Source of the DNA: Clostridium chauvoei
GTDB lineage: Bacteria; Bacillota; Clostridia; Clostridiales; Clostridiaceae
Direction: 5' to 3'
Length of the DNA: 64,000 nucleotides
Assembly: GCF_002327185.1 (NCBI RefSeq)
Contig: NZ_CP018624.1
Location: forward strand, 2,304,660 to 2,368,659
The position numbers and the translations under genes are program-made. Shown here piece by piece: positions 17,688 through 26,666 of this stretch (position 1 is the first letter of the stretch; every line of letters starts with the position of its first letter). Below the pieces are notes generated by a model, which was not told where the DNA came from, did not search any database, and worked only from the letters and a program-made list of their open reading frames with translations.

Positions 17688-19576
17688 AAAAAGGGGCTGT
17701 CGCATAGCGGGTAAAAAAATCCGCTAGCGATAGCTCCTTTTCTATATTTTTATAAAATTTATTACACATTTTATAATATAAATAAACTCTATTTAAAAAT
17801 AGACGCACTTTAATAAAGCTAATAAAAAAGACTTAAAAAATTTAACTATAAAGCTTCTTTTAGCTCAAATAAATGCTTACCAGTTCGGTTAGATTGTATT
17901 TTGTTATGTAATTTATTAACATTATGAGCCATAGCAATTAGGATGCTTTCTGCTAAAACATTCTTTTGACCACGACACATAAATCTTCTGAAATTCATAT
18001 CATGTTTTACTTGTGCAAAAGAGCCTTCTGCTTGAATACTTCTATTCATTCTAAGTAAGATGCCTTCATCAGTAATAATTCTTTCTAAATCTTCTTTTCT
18101 TTGACGATTAAACTTTTTTGAAGTTTCAAGTTTCTTAGTTCTTTCCCCCAATGGAATTTTAGAATTATTTCCTTTAATACATTTACTCTTAAAGCTACAA
18201 TTACTACAGTCCTCACATGAATAAATTGTTTTTTCACTTTCATATCCTGTTTTAGATTTCTTGAACTTTATATCATTGACTTTTAGAGTCTTACCATTCT
18301 GGCAAATAAATAAATCATTCTCAGCGTCATAATCCATATTTTCTATTCTGCCAATATCATTCTTATACTTTCTTGTCTTTGATATTTCATAATTAGAAGG
18401 TTTAATAAATGCTATTTGATTATTATCCTCAATAAATGAGTAATTCTCTTCACTTTCATAGCCAGCATCAGCAACTATTTTTGAATATTTAAAATTTAGA
18501 TGCCATTCCATACTTTTTAAAAAGGGTATTAATGTAGTAGTATCTGTTGGCTGTGGTCCCACAGTAAGCCACGAAATATATTCTGCATCAACACCGTGTT
18601 GTACATTATAAGCAGGTTTAAGTTGACCATTTTTCATAGCATCTTCTTTCATTCTCATAAAAGTAGCGTCATTATCTGTTTTTGAATAACTATTTCTTTC
18701 TCCGCAGGTGTATACTTTTTGGTTATATTCTTTGAATTTTGAAAGATACTCTTCAAGCTTCTCTATAGATTTTTGAAGTGGTGATTTTCTTTTACCACAT
18801 CCGTGGACGAATTCAATAGTTTCAATTTTCTTTAATTCATAAAGCCTTTTCTTTAGCTTTTTTACGTGCCTCATTTGAACTTTATTTTTATAAATCAATT
18901 TAATACCATAAAGTTCTTCGCATTCTTTTACAAGGTCGGCTATTTTTGTTAATAATTTAGCCATGTTTTTTGTCACAGCTTTTTTCCAAACGAATGTATA
19001 TTTATTTGCATAAGCTTCTATTTTAGTACCATCAATAAATATTGATCTGCCTGATATTTCTCCAATCTCATAAAGAAAATTAGACATTTCAGCCAATATC
19101 TTTTCAGCACATGGAGCAAAATGTAAACTTCTAAATCTTGCAAATGTTGAGTGATCCGGAGCAGATGCCCCTTCGAGTAAAAACATAAAATTTATATCTC
19201 TAAGACATGCTGTTTCTATATCTCGTGAAGAATAGAAACCATTCATATATCCATAAAGCACAATCTTTAACATGTTCGTTGGCGATACTTGATTTTCTCT
19301 TATTTTAGAATAAGTAGAATATAGGTCAGTTAAATCCATCTCCTCTACAAACTGACTTAGTAATCTCACCGAATCATTTTCTGAAATTATGCAATCTATA
19401 TCAAAAGGAAGTTTTAATTGATAAAACTTTCGATTTACAGTATAATTTTGTTGTAAAATATTTTTTAGTTGCATAAAAAACATTTTACCATAAATCCTAA
19501 ACTATTGAGTTTGGGATTTATTTTTTTTGCATCAAAAAGGAGCTGTGCACTATTATTTAGTGCGACAGCCCCTTTT
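17688..19576 (-). mobile_element. IS1182-family insertion sequence
   Basis: The ends carry an exact 16-bp inverted repeat: AAAAGGGGCTGTCGCA at 17689-17704 and its complement at 19561-19576. Each end also folds into a longer imperfect hairpin: at the left, GGGGCTGTCGC pairs with GCGATAGCTCC at 17727-17737; at the right, GGAGCTGTGCAC pairs with GTGCGACAGCCCC. TTAA occurs at both borders (17686-17689 and 19575-19578), but A/T runs make the exact boundary and target duplication uncertain. The element lies 2 bp after the stop of the ABC permease gene, and 63 bp separate it from the IS6-like element. Confidence 0.85.
17846..19483 (-). CDS. IS1182-family transposase
   Basis: A 545-residue transposase. 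The N-terminal region has the family's helix-turn-helix-type segment (SPTNMLKIVLYGYMNGFYSS) and PDHSTFARFR. The catalytic core shows Asp in IFIDGTKIEA (about residue 150), Asp in SKIVADAGYESEENY, and Glu in SIQAEGSFAQVKHDMNFRR near the C-terminus. A Cys-rich stretch (CEDCSNCSFKSKC) probably binds zinc. There is no frameshift, so the protein may be functional. The start is the first ATG; no strong ribosome binding site distinguishes it from the ATG three codons later. Confidence 0.92.
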   Translation of the reverse strand: MFFMQLKNILQQNYTVNRKFYQLKLPFDIDCIISENDSVRLLSQFVEEMDLTDLYSTYSKIRENQVSPTNMLKIVLYGYMNGFYSSRDIETACLRDINFMFLLEGASAPDHSTFARFRSLHFAPCAEKILAEMSNFLYEIGEISGRSIFIDGTKIEAYANKYTFVWKKAVTKNMAKLLTKIADLVKECEELYGIKLIYKNKVQMRHVKKLKKRLYELKKIETIEFVHGCGKRKSPLQKSIEKLEEYLSKFKEYNQKVYTCGERNSYSKTDNDATFMRMKEDAMKNGQLKPAYNVQHGVDAEYISWLTVGPQPTDTTTLIPFLKSMEWHLNFKYSKIVADAGYESEENYSFIEDNNQIAFIKPSNYEISKTRKYKNDIGRIENMDYDAENDLFICQNGKTLKVNDIKFKKSKTGYESEKTIYSCEDCSNCSFKSKCIKGNNSKIPLGERTKKLETSKKFNRQRKEDLERIITDEGILLRMNRSIQAEGSFAQVKHDMNFRRFMCRGQKNVLAESILIAMAHNVNKLHNKIQSNRTGKHLFELKEAL

Positions 19577-19578
19577 AA

Positions 19579-20868
19579 TTATCTAATTGCTGTTATTACA
19601 TCTGTTTTTGCAGCTTTATTGGCTGGAATTATTCCAGCTATAAATCCTATAAATAAACTAAATGTTAATATACCTACAACTAATCCTAAACTTGGTATAG
19701 CTATTGCCGGAATAGTTTGTCCCATCATTGATTGTGTTACTGATTTTCCTACATAATTAATTATTAAATCAACTATTACACCCAATATAATAGATATAAC
19801 TCCACCTGTTAATGATATAGCACAAGCTTCTCCAACGAAAATCTTTCTAACATCATTTAGACTTCCACCAATAACTTTTATTACTCCTATCTCTTTGTTT
19901 CTTTCATATATAGCCATATCCATTGTATTTGTTATTCCTAATGCTGCAACTAATAAAGATATTCCAGCTAAAGTTCCAAGAACTAAACTTACTCCTAAAA
20001 GCATAGTTCTGCTTTGTTTTTCAAAATCTACAAATGACCTAGTTGAGTAACCCATAGACTTTAATGTTTCTTCATATTCTGCTAATTTACTTTTATCATC
20101 AATTTTAACGCCTATTTCTTCATATGTGTTTAATTGTTTGTCAATTTCTTCTTTTGGAAGCTGTTCATTTGATTTTATAATACTATCTACAAATTTTACT
20201 GGAGCTTGAACTAAATAGTTATATTCCATCTTACCATTACTTAATACTCCAACAATCTTTGCAGTGAATTTTTTTGAATTTAAGGGATTTCCCTTTTCAT
20301 CATATCCTGCTTCCACTCCTAATTTCATATTTTTACCTATTAGTTTATTAAATTCATCATCACTTTTAACTTTTTCTTCCCAAGTATAGCCTAAAAGTTC
20401 TTTAGCGCTTTCATAGCCTAAAACTATCTCTTTACTTCCGTTTCTAGGATATCTACCAAATAATAAATCCTCTTCTTTATTTGATATAAAATCCGTTGCT
20501 AATACTCTTGCATGACCTTCTTTTTTATTCATTTTAGTAGTTACATAAGTATATTTTTTAGGCATTACTTCTAATATAAAATTTTGCTCTTTAAGTTCAT
20601 TTATACATTTGCTATCTAGTTTAGTTTTTTTATTAGAATCTTCTTTTTCATCACCTTTTTCTCCCCAATAGGGCATCAAAGTTATAACCGATGTATCCAT
20701 TAAGCTTTCCATCTCATCTGTTAGATACTTTTGGAATCCATTTGTTATGGAACTTATTATAAATACTGCAAGACATCCTATAACTACACCACTCATGGTA
20801 AATATAGTTCTGGTACGTCTTTTCCACATGTTTCTCCATATGATTTGAACTAAATCACTAAATTTCAT
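19579..20868 (-). CDS. MacB/FtsX-type ABC transporter permease
   Basis: A 429-residue membrane protein of the type-VII (MacB-like) ABC class. It has one N-terminal membrane helix (about residues 17-40), a large extracytoplasmic MacB-PCD domain (about 45-280), and three C-terminal FtsX helices (290-425) with MAIYERNKEIGVIKVIGGS in the first loop. It lies 2 bp after the surface-protein gene in the operon ATPase - surface protein - permease. The complex would couple ATP hydrolysis to work on an extracellular substrate. The gene is intact, but an IS1182 element sits 2 bp past its stop. Confidence 0.9.
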   Translation of the reverse strand: MKFSDLVQIIWRNMWKRRTRTIFTMSGVVIGCLAVFIISSITNGFQKYLTDEMESLMDTSVITLMPYWGEKGDEKEDSNKKTKLDSKCINELKEQNFILEVMPKKYTYVTTKMNKKEGHARVLATDFISNKEEDLLFGRYPRNGSKEIVLGYESAKELLGYTWEEKVKSDDEFNKLIGKNMKLGVEAGYDEKGNPLNSKKFTAKIVGVLSNGKMEYNYLVQAPVKFVDSIIKSNEQLPKEEIDKQLNTYEEIGVKIDDKSKLAEYEETLKSMGYSTRSFVDFEKQSRTMLLGVSLVLGTLAGISLLVAALGITNTMDMAIYERNKEIGVIKVIGGSLNDVRKIFVGEACAISLTGGVISIILGVIVDLIINYVGKSVTQSMMGQTIPAIAIPSLGLVVGILTFSLFIGFIAGIIPANKAAKTDVITAIR

Positions 20869-20870
20869 AA

Positions 20871-21815
20871 TTATATCCCAACTCTAAATAACTTCTTTAA
20901 AAAGCTCATTATTTTTCCGCTTTTTTTAACTTTATCACTACTTATATCAGTCTCTTCCATAACTATAGGTTTCACCATGCAGTTTCCTTTAGCTGAATAT
21001 TTATTCCCATTAGCATCTTCATAAGTTACATCTATCTCACCTTGGGTGTCTACATCTACTGGATTGATAGAAATTTCAAATACTCCATCACTTTCAGCAT
21101 CTATTGTTCCTGCTGAATATTCGTATGTATCATTACCTATCTTTGCTTTAACTTTAACATTTTTAACTTTTACTTTACTATCATTAACTAATGTTCCTGT
21201 TAACGTATTTCCTCCTTGATTCTGAAAGGCTTCAACTCCATTTACTGAAATATCTGGTACTGATCTTAACGTAATCCCAGAAATCTTTGAGATTTCTTCC
21301 TGCTCTGCTCCAAATTGACTATAAGTAACACTTGTTACGAAATTATACACACCAGTTTTTAATGCTGGATCACTGACTAATTTAATAGTTACTTCTTTTA
21401 TATCATTATAAGCTATACTTCCTGCATATATTTCATTTGTTGTTCCAACTGCTGTAAACCCATCAAGCCCTGGTTTACCTTCTACCCCAACTAATTTTAA
21501 TGATAATCCATCAATTCTTCCACCACTTATATTTTCTATTCTATATGTTAGTGAAAATTCTTCTCCTGGTGATATCACTGCTTTACTAGGTGTCACTTGA
21601 GTTATTATAACTTTTTTAGGTTGAACATTATTAGTAGGTACTACTGGTGTTTGTATCCCACCTGATCCTCCTGAACTATTTCCAGATCCCGTTTCTTCCC
21701 CACCTGATGTATTACTCTCTATTTTTCCTGCTGCAAAAACCTTTTCTACCGTTAATCCACCAGTCATTGTTAGTAAAGTAGTTAATGCTACTACTATTGC
21801 TATTTTTTTATTCAT
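20871..21815 (-). CDS. Secreted CARDB/NEW3-like surface protein of an ABC operon
   Basis: A 314-residue exported protein. A signal peptide (MNKKIAIVVALTTLLTMTGG, cleavage near VFAAG) is followed by a Gly/Ser/Thr-rich linker. Two immunoglobulin-like modules come next: ITQVTPSKAVISPGEEFSLT at about 75-180, and about 190-285. The tail is strongly basic (KKSGKIMSFLKKLFRVGI). The modules look like CARDB/NEW3 adhesion folds. The start overlaps the ATPase stop (ATGAATAA), implying translational coupling; longer in-frame starts lie inside the ATPase gene. It takes the place of MacA in the operon, so it may be the extracellular partner of the permease. Confidence 0.8.
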   Translation of the reverse strand: MNKKIAIVVALTTLLTMTGGLTVEKVFAAGKIESNTSGGEETGSGNSSGGSGGIQTPVVPTNNVQPKKVIITQVTPSKAVISPGEEFSLTYRIENISGGRIDGLSLKLVGVEGKPGLDGFTAVGTTNEIYAGSIAYNDIKEVTIKLVSDPALKTGVYNFVTSVTYSQFGAEQEEISKISGITLRSVPDISVNGVEAFQNQGGNTLTGTLVNDSKVKVKNVKVKAKIGNDTYEYSAGTIDAESDGVFEISINPVDVDTQGEIDVTYEDANGNKYSAKGNCMVKPIVMEETDISSDKVKKSGKIMSFLKKLFRVGI

Positions 21816-22503
21816 TATATTTATCCCCCTCTTTGCATAATAATCCATCTTCCATTTTAATAATTTTATCTGCATAGTTATAAACCACATGAGAGTGTGT
21901 TACAACTACAAATGTCATATTATATTTTCTGTTAAGTTCTTTTAATAAATCTAATATTTCAATGCTTGTCTTACTATCTAAATTACCAGTTGGCTCGTCA
22001 GCTAGAATTATTTTAGGATTATTAATTAATGCTCTAGCTATAGAAACTCTTTGTTGTTGTCCTCCTGATAACTCACTAGGCTTATGATTAATTCTATCTC
22101 CTAAACCAACTCTTTCTAACATTTCCTTTGCTCTTTTAATTCTCTCCTTTTTAGGAACTCCTGAAAAAATAAGTGGCATCTCAACGTTTTCAAGCGCTGA
22201 TAATTGAGGCATTAAATTATAAGATTGAAATATAAACCCCATGTTATTTCTTCTAAATAAAGCTAATTGATTTTCACCTAATTTATCTACTTGAACGTCC
22301 CCAATGAATATGTCTCCTTTATCTGCAGACATTAATCCACCTAATATATTTAAAAATGTAGATTTTCCTGATCCTGACTCACCTACAACTGCAACAAATT
22401 CACCTTCATTTATACTTAAAGTTATTCCTTTAAGTATATCAGTTTTTATTGAACCTACTTTAAATGATTTGCTAATATCATTACATTCAACAATTTTACT
22501 CAC
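21808..22503 (-). CDS. MacB/LolD-type ABC transporter ATP-binding protein
   Basis: A 231-residue ATPase with Walker A GESGSGKST (near residue 38), a Q-loop in FQSYNLMPQL, signature LSGGQQQR, Walker B IILADEPTGNLDS and an H-loop (VVVTHSH). The sequence belongs to the LolD/MacB/FtsE group that pairs with FtsX-type permeases. It is the first gene of the three-gene operon and overlaps the next start by 8 bp. The substrate is unknown; such systems act in peptide resistance, lipoprotein handling or wall hydrolase control. Confidence 0.93.
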   Translation of the reverse strand: MSKIVECNDISKSFKVGSIKTDILKGITLSINEGEFVAVVGESGSGKSTFLNILGGLMSADKGDIFIGDVQVDKLGENQLALFRRNNMGFIFQSYNLMPQLSALENVEMPLIFSGVPKKERIKRAKEMLERVGLGDRINHKPSELSGGQQQRVSIARALINNPKIILADEPTGNLDSKTSIEILDLLKELNRKYNMTFVVVTHSHVVYNYADKIIKMEDGLLCKEGDKYNE

Positions 22504-22682
22504 CTGCTCACCCCCTTATTATAAATTAATTTTAACATATCTTATTAAATAGTAGTTACATCCCTTTGCATTTGTAACTATTCTGTAATGTTATAAAAAT
22601 TTTTATCTCAAAATTATATCTTATTTTTATTAAAGTTTTAATTAAAAATTCCTTATTTTTTTCTTAATTTATTTTTCAAAAT

Positions 22683-22715
22683 AATAACCCATAAGAATTA
22701 ATCTCATGGGTTATT
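22683..22715 (-). terminator. Terminator of the TerB-like gene
   Basis: A 10-bp stem, AATAACCCAT / ATGGGTTATT, with an A/T-rich 13-nt loop; the minus-strand exit is T-rich but interrupted. Confidence 0.65.
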
Positions 22716-22729
22716 TATATGTTATATAA

Positions 22730-23149
22730 TTAATCTAAAAATTCTTCTGCTTCTTTTCTAGCTATCTCTTCATTTACTTCATCATATTCTGAATGTTTAA
22801 AGAAATAATTTGCCATTTGGAATCTCTTTGCTCTTGAAATATTAAACTCTAAAGCTAATTCATCTAAGAAGTCTACTTCGTCTATTTCATATTCTGCATC
22901 TGATAAAGCAACTCTTGTTAATTCAAAAAAAACTATGTTTTTAACTCTTTCTCCAGCATCTTTAATAAGTTTTATTGTTTCTTCCCTCTTAATTTGACTT
23001 AAATTTAATTTTTCTAAATTCATCTCTTTTAGGGATCTTTCAATTAACTCTCTTTCTTTTTCTTCCACTTTATCATCTACTAAAGCAAATTCTATAAGTA
23101 GGTTTATGTACGCAATTGCTAATTCTTTATTTAACTCATTTAAAAACAT
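22730..23149 (-). CDS. TerB-like all-helical protein
   Basis: A 139-residue acidic, all-helical cytosolic protein. The repeated pattern of VDDKVEEKERELIERSL at about 25-40 and ALSDAEYEIDEVDFLDELA at about 85-105 resembles the acidic, possibly metal-binding helices of the TerB/DjlA-like fold. TerB-like proteins occur in stress and surveillance systems, but no ter genes are near, so function is unassigned. AGGAGGT lies 7 nt before the start. It has its own terminator. The fold assignment is moderate. Confidence 0.6.
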   Translation of the reverse strand: MFLNELNKELAIAYINLLIEFALVDDKVEEKERELIERSLKEMNLEKLNLSQIKREETIKLIKDAGERVKNIVFFELTRVALSDAEYEIDEVDFLDELALEFNISRAKRFQMANYFFKHSEYDEVNEEIARKEAEEFLD

Positions 23150-23205
23150 TGTTTTAACCTCCTAAATGTTCCATTTAAATATTAAAGTAATTATAGCATA
23201 TATCT

Positions 23206-23376
23206 TTATTCTTTAACTAGTTTAATAAAACTATCACTATCTTTCTCAATATTTAATGTATCGTAATATTGGGAAAATCCATCTGATACCCATGCAGCAT
23301 TTTCTTCTATATTAAAAATATCTTCATTTATTAGATTTCCTCTATCACTTAATCCTCTACTATTTATAATTCTCAT
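23206..23376 (-). pseudogene. N-terminal stub of a PP2C-type phosphatase
   Basis: A 56-residue frame begins MRIINSRGLSDRGNLINEDI and continues with AAWVSDGFSQ. The R-G-N-x-I-N-E-D and A-W-V-x-D-G pattern is the metal-binding start of PP2C-type Ser/Thr phosphatases, whose Asp residues bind the two metals. It stops after SDSFIKLVKE, where the family normally continues for about 200 residues. AAGGAGAG lies 6 nt before the ATG, so the stub is probably still translated. It may be a deletion remnant or a short protein with another use. Confidence 0.5.
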
Positions 23377-23405
23377 ATTTCTCTCCTTATTATATTTACT
23401 ACTAA

Positions 23406-23430
23406 AAAAGACGTGTTAATCACGCCTTTT
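23406..23430 (-). terminator. Terminator of add
   Basis: On the minus strand AAAAGGCGTG pairs with CACGTCTTTT (one G-U pair) around a 5-nt loop, then a T-run. Confidence 0.78.
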
Positions 23431-23445
23431 AAGTAAATTTTTATA

Positions 23446-24438
23446 TTAAATATATTCTTTAAGTTTGTTTTTTGTATCTAAATCAGCAAAGCATGAATCT
23501 ATGCTATTATAATATATCTTTTTATAATCTTCATTATTTATTTTGAATTCATTTGACACTATATTAATTTCATTAATCATATTTGTATTTGATACTGTTC
23601 TATTATCCGTATTTAACGTTACTTTTATCCCATCTCTATGAAAATTATATATAGGATGTTCATTAAAGCTTCTAACAGCTTTTGTTTGTACATTACTAGT
23701 TGGACACATTTCAAGTACAATTTCTTTTTCTTTAACTATCTTATATGCATCTTCGCAATCTTTTATAAAAACTCCATGTCCTATTCTTTCTGCTCCTAAA
23801 AGTTCAACTGCATCTAAAACATTTTTGCCAATTCCTGTTTCTCCAGCATGAATAGTCACTCTATATCCATATTCTCTAGCTTTAGCAATAGGCTCTACAA
23901 ATTTTTCGCAAAATCCTGCTTCCTCTGATGCACATAAATCAACAGCAACAACTCCCTTTCCAAGGAATCTTCTACCTGCTTCTATTACTTCATATACTCT
24001 ATCTGGTGCCATAGTTCTCATGCAAGATAATATTACACGTCCTTGTATATCATATTTATTTTGTGCATCGTTTATCCCATCAATTACACTCTCTATTATT
24101 TCTTCTAAACTCAATCCTTTGTTAATATGTAATAGTGGTGCAAATCTAACTTCAATATATTTTACATTTTCTTTTGCTGCATCTTCAAGAAGCTCAAATG
24201 AAATTCTTCTTAAATTTTCTTTTGATTGCATTACTAAGTTAGGAAGTGAAAATCTTTTTAAATATTCATCTAGCGATTCACATTCTAATGGAGCTACAAG
24301 TTCTTTTTTTATAGTATCAATATCAAAAGATGGTATCTCTATCCCCTCTTTTTTTGCTATATCAACTATTGTTTCTGGTCTAAGGCTTCCATCTAAATGA
24401 CAGTGTAATTCTATTTTAGGTAATTTTAATAAATCCAT
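23446..24438 (-). CDS. add: Adenosine deaminase
   Basis: Deaminates adenosine to inosine in purine salvage. The 330-residue TIM-barrel shows the zinc ligands HCHLDGS (His12, His14), substrate-site THAGETG (catalytic Glu), the AERIGHGV His, and the metal-binding TLNTDNRTVSNT Asp. The start is the ATG of MDLLKL: the in-frame ATG five codons upstream lies 5' of the ribosome binding site GGGAGG, which must precede the true start. The leader contains an adenine-type purine riboswitch, which fits the substrate pathway. Confidence 0.97.
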   Translation of the reverse strand: MDLLKLPKIELHCHLDGSLRPETIVDIAKKEGIEIPSFDIDTIKKELVAPLECESLDEYLKRFSLPNLVMQSKENLRRISFELLEDAAKENVKYIEVRFAPLLHINKGLSLEEIIESVIDGINDAQNKYDIQGRVILSCMRTMAPDRVYEVIEAGRRFLGKGVVAVDLCASEEAGFCEKFVEPIAKAREYGYRVTIHAGETGIGKNVLDAVELLGAERIGHGVFIKDCEDAYKIVKEKEIVLEMCPTSNVQTKAVRSFNEHPIYNFHRDGIKVTLNTDNRTVSNTNMINEINIVSNEFKINNEDYKKIYYNSIDSCFADLDTKNKLKEYI

Positions 24439-24484
24439 GTTAACCTCCCGCATTTATCTATATTTCGACATTTAAAAATAAAAA

Positions 24485-24586
24485 AATTCCTGATTACAAA
24501 GAAAACACAAAAGTATCTTCTTCGTAATCAGGAATTATCGGTCCCTGGTAGAAACCCCCAAACCATATCATTGGAGTTATACAAAG
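24485..24586 (-). promoter_or_regulatory. Purine (adenine-type) riboswitch with overlapping terminator, upstream of add
   Basis: The aptamer (24520-24586, minus) has P1 CTTTGTA / TACGAAG, the P2 strand ATGATATGG, the conserved GGGTTTCTACC and the P3 arm ending CCTGATTACG. The specificity position in GATTAC is U, as in adenine riboswitches; guanine types have C. The expression platform is an 18-bp terminator, AATTCCTGATTACGAAGA pairing with TCTTTGTAATCAGGAATT, then a T-run. The terminator uses the 3' strands of P3 and P1, so adenine binding should block it and turn add ON. Confidence 0.95.
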
Positions 24587-24727
24587 TCTCTATCAATTAA
24601 ATTCATTTTTAACGTTTCGAATTTTCGCTATTTTTTTAATAGTATAATAAATTTTATATTCTGTGTCAAGATTATCATTTATATTTAAGAGTATATTTTA
24701 ATTAGTATTGAAATATATTGTTAAATA

Positions 24728-24765
24728 AAAAACTGTACTACTTCTTAATGAATAGTACAGTTTTT
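24728..24765 (-). terminator. Terminator of glmM
   Basis: A 13-bp perfect stem, AAAAACTGTACTA / TAGTACAGTTTTT, with a 12-nt loop, immediately after the glmM stop. Confidence 0.87.
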
Positions 24766-24770
24766 ATCAA

Positions 24771-26114
24771 TTAAATTTTGCTTAAGATTAGATTAGCTAA
24801 TCCATGTGCCATCTTATCTATTTCTTCTTGATTTTCCCCTTCTAACATAACTCTAACTAAAGGTTCTGTACCTGAAGGTCTTATTAAAACTCTTCCAACT
24901 CCGTGTAAATCTTCTTCTATTTTCTTAATAGCTTCGATTATTTCTTTATCTTCTAAGTATATATTTTTCTTATCATTTGGCACTTTAGCGTTAACTAAAA
25001 CTTGTGGTAATTCTTTCATTATTCCAGCTAATTCGCTTAGAGTTTTTCCACTTTTCTTTTTAATAGCTGCAACTTGAAGTGCAGTAACAAGTCCGTCTCC
25101 AGTTGAATTATAATTTAAGAATATAATATGTCCTGATTGTTCTCCACCTAAAACATAGCCGTCTTTTATCATTTCTTCTAGAACATATCTATCTCCAACT
25201 TTTGTTTTTATAAGGTTTATTCCTTCTTTATTGCAGGCAATATCTAAACCTAAATTACTCATAACTGTAACAACTAAAGTATCATCTTTTAATTGTCCTA
25301 AATCTTTTAAATATTTAGCACATAAAGTTAATATGAAATCTCCATTTATTAGATTTCCCTTTTCATCTACAGCTAAACATCTATCGGCATCTCCATCAAA
25401 GGCAAATCCTAAATCACAATTCTTTCTTACTACATAATCCATTAATTCTTCTGGATGTGTTGATCCACATTTTTCATTTATATTTGTTCCATCTGGATTA
25501 TCATTAATTACATAAACTTCAGCACCTAATTCTCTAAATGATTTAACTGCGGCTTTATAGCAAGCTCCATTAGCACAATCTAAAGCAATCTTTAATCCCT
25601 TTAAATCTACAGCTACTGTTGACATTGCATAATCCATATATTCATCAAGGGCACCTACTTCAATTGTTGACTTTCCTAAATCATGCCCTACTGGACTTGG
25701 AACACCTTCAAATCCAGTTTCGATTACTCTTTGGATTTCGTCTTCTAATTCATCTTGTAATTTATATCCTTTATTATCGAAAAATTTAATTCCATTATAT
25801 TCAACAGGGTTATGTGATGCAGAAATCATTATGCCCGCATCAGCTCCATATTTTCTTGTTAAATGTGCTACTGCAGGTGTTGGAACTACTCCTAAAATAA
25901 CAGCTTCTGCTCCTACTGATAATATACCAGCTACTAAAGCTGCCTCTAACATATCTCCAGATATTCTCGTATCTTTACCAACTAATATTTTTGGTTTGTG
26001 AGTACCTTCAGTTAAAACATATGCTCCAGCTCTTCCTAAACTATATGCTAGATCTGCTGTTAATTCTGAATTTGCGATTCCTCTTACTCCATCTGTCCCA
26101 AACATTCTACCCAT
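24771..26114 (-). CDS. glmM: Phosphoglucosamine mutase
   Basis: Interconverts glucosamine-6-phosphate and glucosamine-1-phosphate, the step after GlmS toward UDP-GlcNAc. The 447-residue alpha-D-phosphohexomutase has the N-terminal [11 protein letters not shown], the phosphoserine loop ISASHNP (Ser100), the metal loop DGDADRC (near 240), the sugar loop GGEQSGH and the phosphate-binding [12 protein letters not shown] near the C-terminus. In many Firmicutes glmM follows cdaA-cdaR directly; here six genes lie between them, all on the same strand. Confidence 0.98.
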   Translation of the reverse strand: MGRMFGTDGVRGIANSELTADLAYSLGRAGAYVLTEGTHKPKILVGKDTRISGDMLEAALVAGILSVGAEAVILGVVPTPAVAHLTRKYGADAGIMISASHNPVEYNGIKFFDNKGYKLQDELEDEIQRVIETGFEGVPSPVGHDLGKSTIEVGALDEYMDYAMSTVAVDLKGLKIALDCANGACYKAAVKSFRELGAEVYVINDNPDGTNINEKCGSTHPEELMDYVVRKNCDLGFAFDGDADRCLAVDEKGNLINGDFILTLCAKYLKDLGQLKDDTLVVTVMSNLGLDIACNKEGINLIKTKVGDRYVLEEMIKDGYVLGGEQSGHIIFLNYNSTGDGLVTALQVAAIKKKSGKTLSELAGIMKELPQVLVNAKVPNDKKNIYLEDKEIIEAIKKIEEDLHGVGRVLIRPSGTEPLVRVMLEGENQEEIDKMAHGLANLILSKI

Positions 26115-26278
26115 AATTTTTTACCTCACTTTTTCTATGGTTTATTAATTATACTATCTAACATTCCTAGTATACATTTTTTTATTAGAATTGACAACTA
26201 ATAACAAATTAAGTAACAACGTTTAACTATAATTTGTTTTCTTTTAAGTTAAGTAATATCCCATTATACTAATGTATT

Positions 26279-26575
26279 TTATTTATCTAATCTATCTAAT
26301 ATTAAGTTATATCCACCAGTTCCATAGTTTAAACATTTATTTACTCGGCTTATTGTTGCAGTACTTGCACCAGTATCCTCTGCTATTTCTGTATAAACCA
26401 TTTTTTTTCTTAACATATTAGCAACTTGAATTCTTTGAGCTAATGCCTTTAATTCATTTATTGTAGCTACATCTTCAAAAAAATTATAGCATTCTTCTAT
26501 ATTTTCAAGCTTTAATACAGCTTCAAAAAATAAATCTAATTCATCATTTTTCAATTTACTTGCTAATTCACTCAT
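26279..26575 (-). CDS. YerC/YecD family TrpR-like regulator
   Basis: A 98-residue helical protein of the TrpR superfamily (YerC/YecD group). The helix-turn-helix is YTEIAEDTGASTATISRVNK near residues 61-80, preceded by the conserved ELKALAQRIQVANMLRKK helix. The family resembles the tryptophan repressor in fold but has no established ligand in Firmicutes. The start is the ATG of MSELAS; an in-frame GTG three codons upstream is part of the ribosome binding site AGAGGTGAT. No trp genes are nearby. Confidence 0.9.
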   Translation of the reverse strand: MSELASKLKNDELDLFFEAVLKLENIEECYNFFEDVATINELKALAQRIQVANMLRKKMVYTEIAEDTGASTATISRVNKCLNYGTGGYNLILDRLDK

Positions 26576-26666
26576 GCAAATCACCTCTTATCTTCCTTTG
26601 CAAGATTAATTATAACTATATCTTTATTAATTTACAACTGTATTGAATTAAAGCAAACTTAATATT

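Noticed and set aside
17686-19578. TTAA target duplication of the IS1182-family element
   Set aside because: Both borders are A/T homopolymers, so the ends can be slid by one or two bases and the duplication is not certain.
24462-24469. Spo0A box (TTCGACA) before add
   Set aside because: A single 7-mer located after the riboswitch terminator and beside the ribosome binding site; expected by chance and poorly placed for a repressor.
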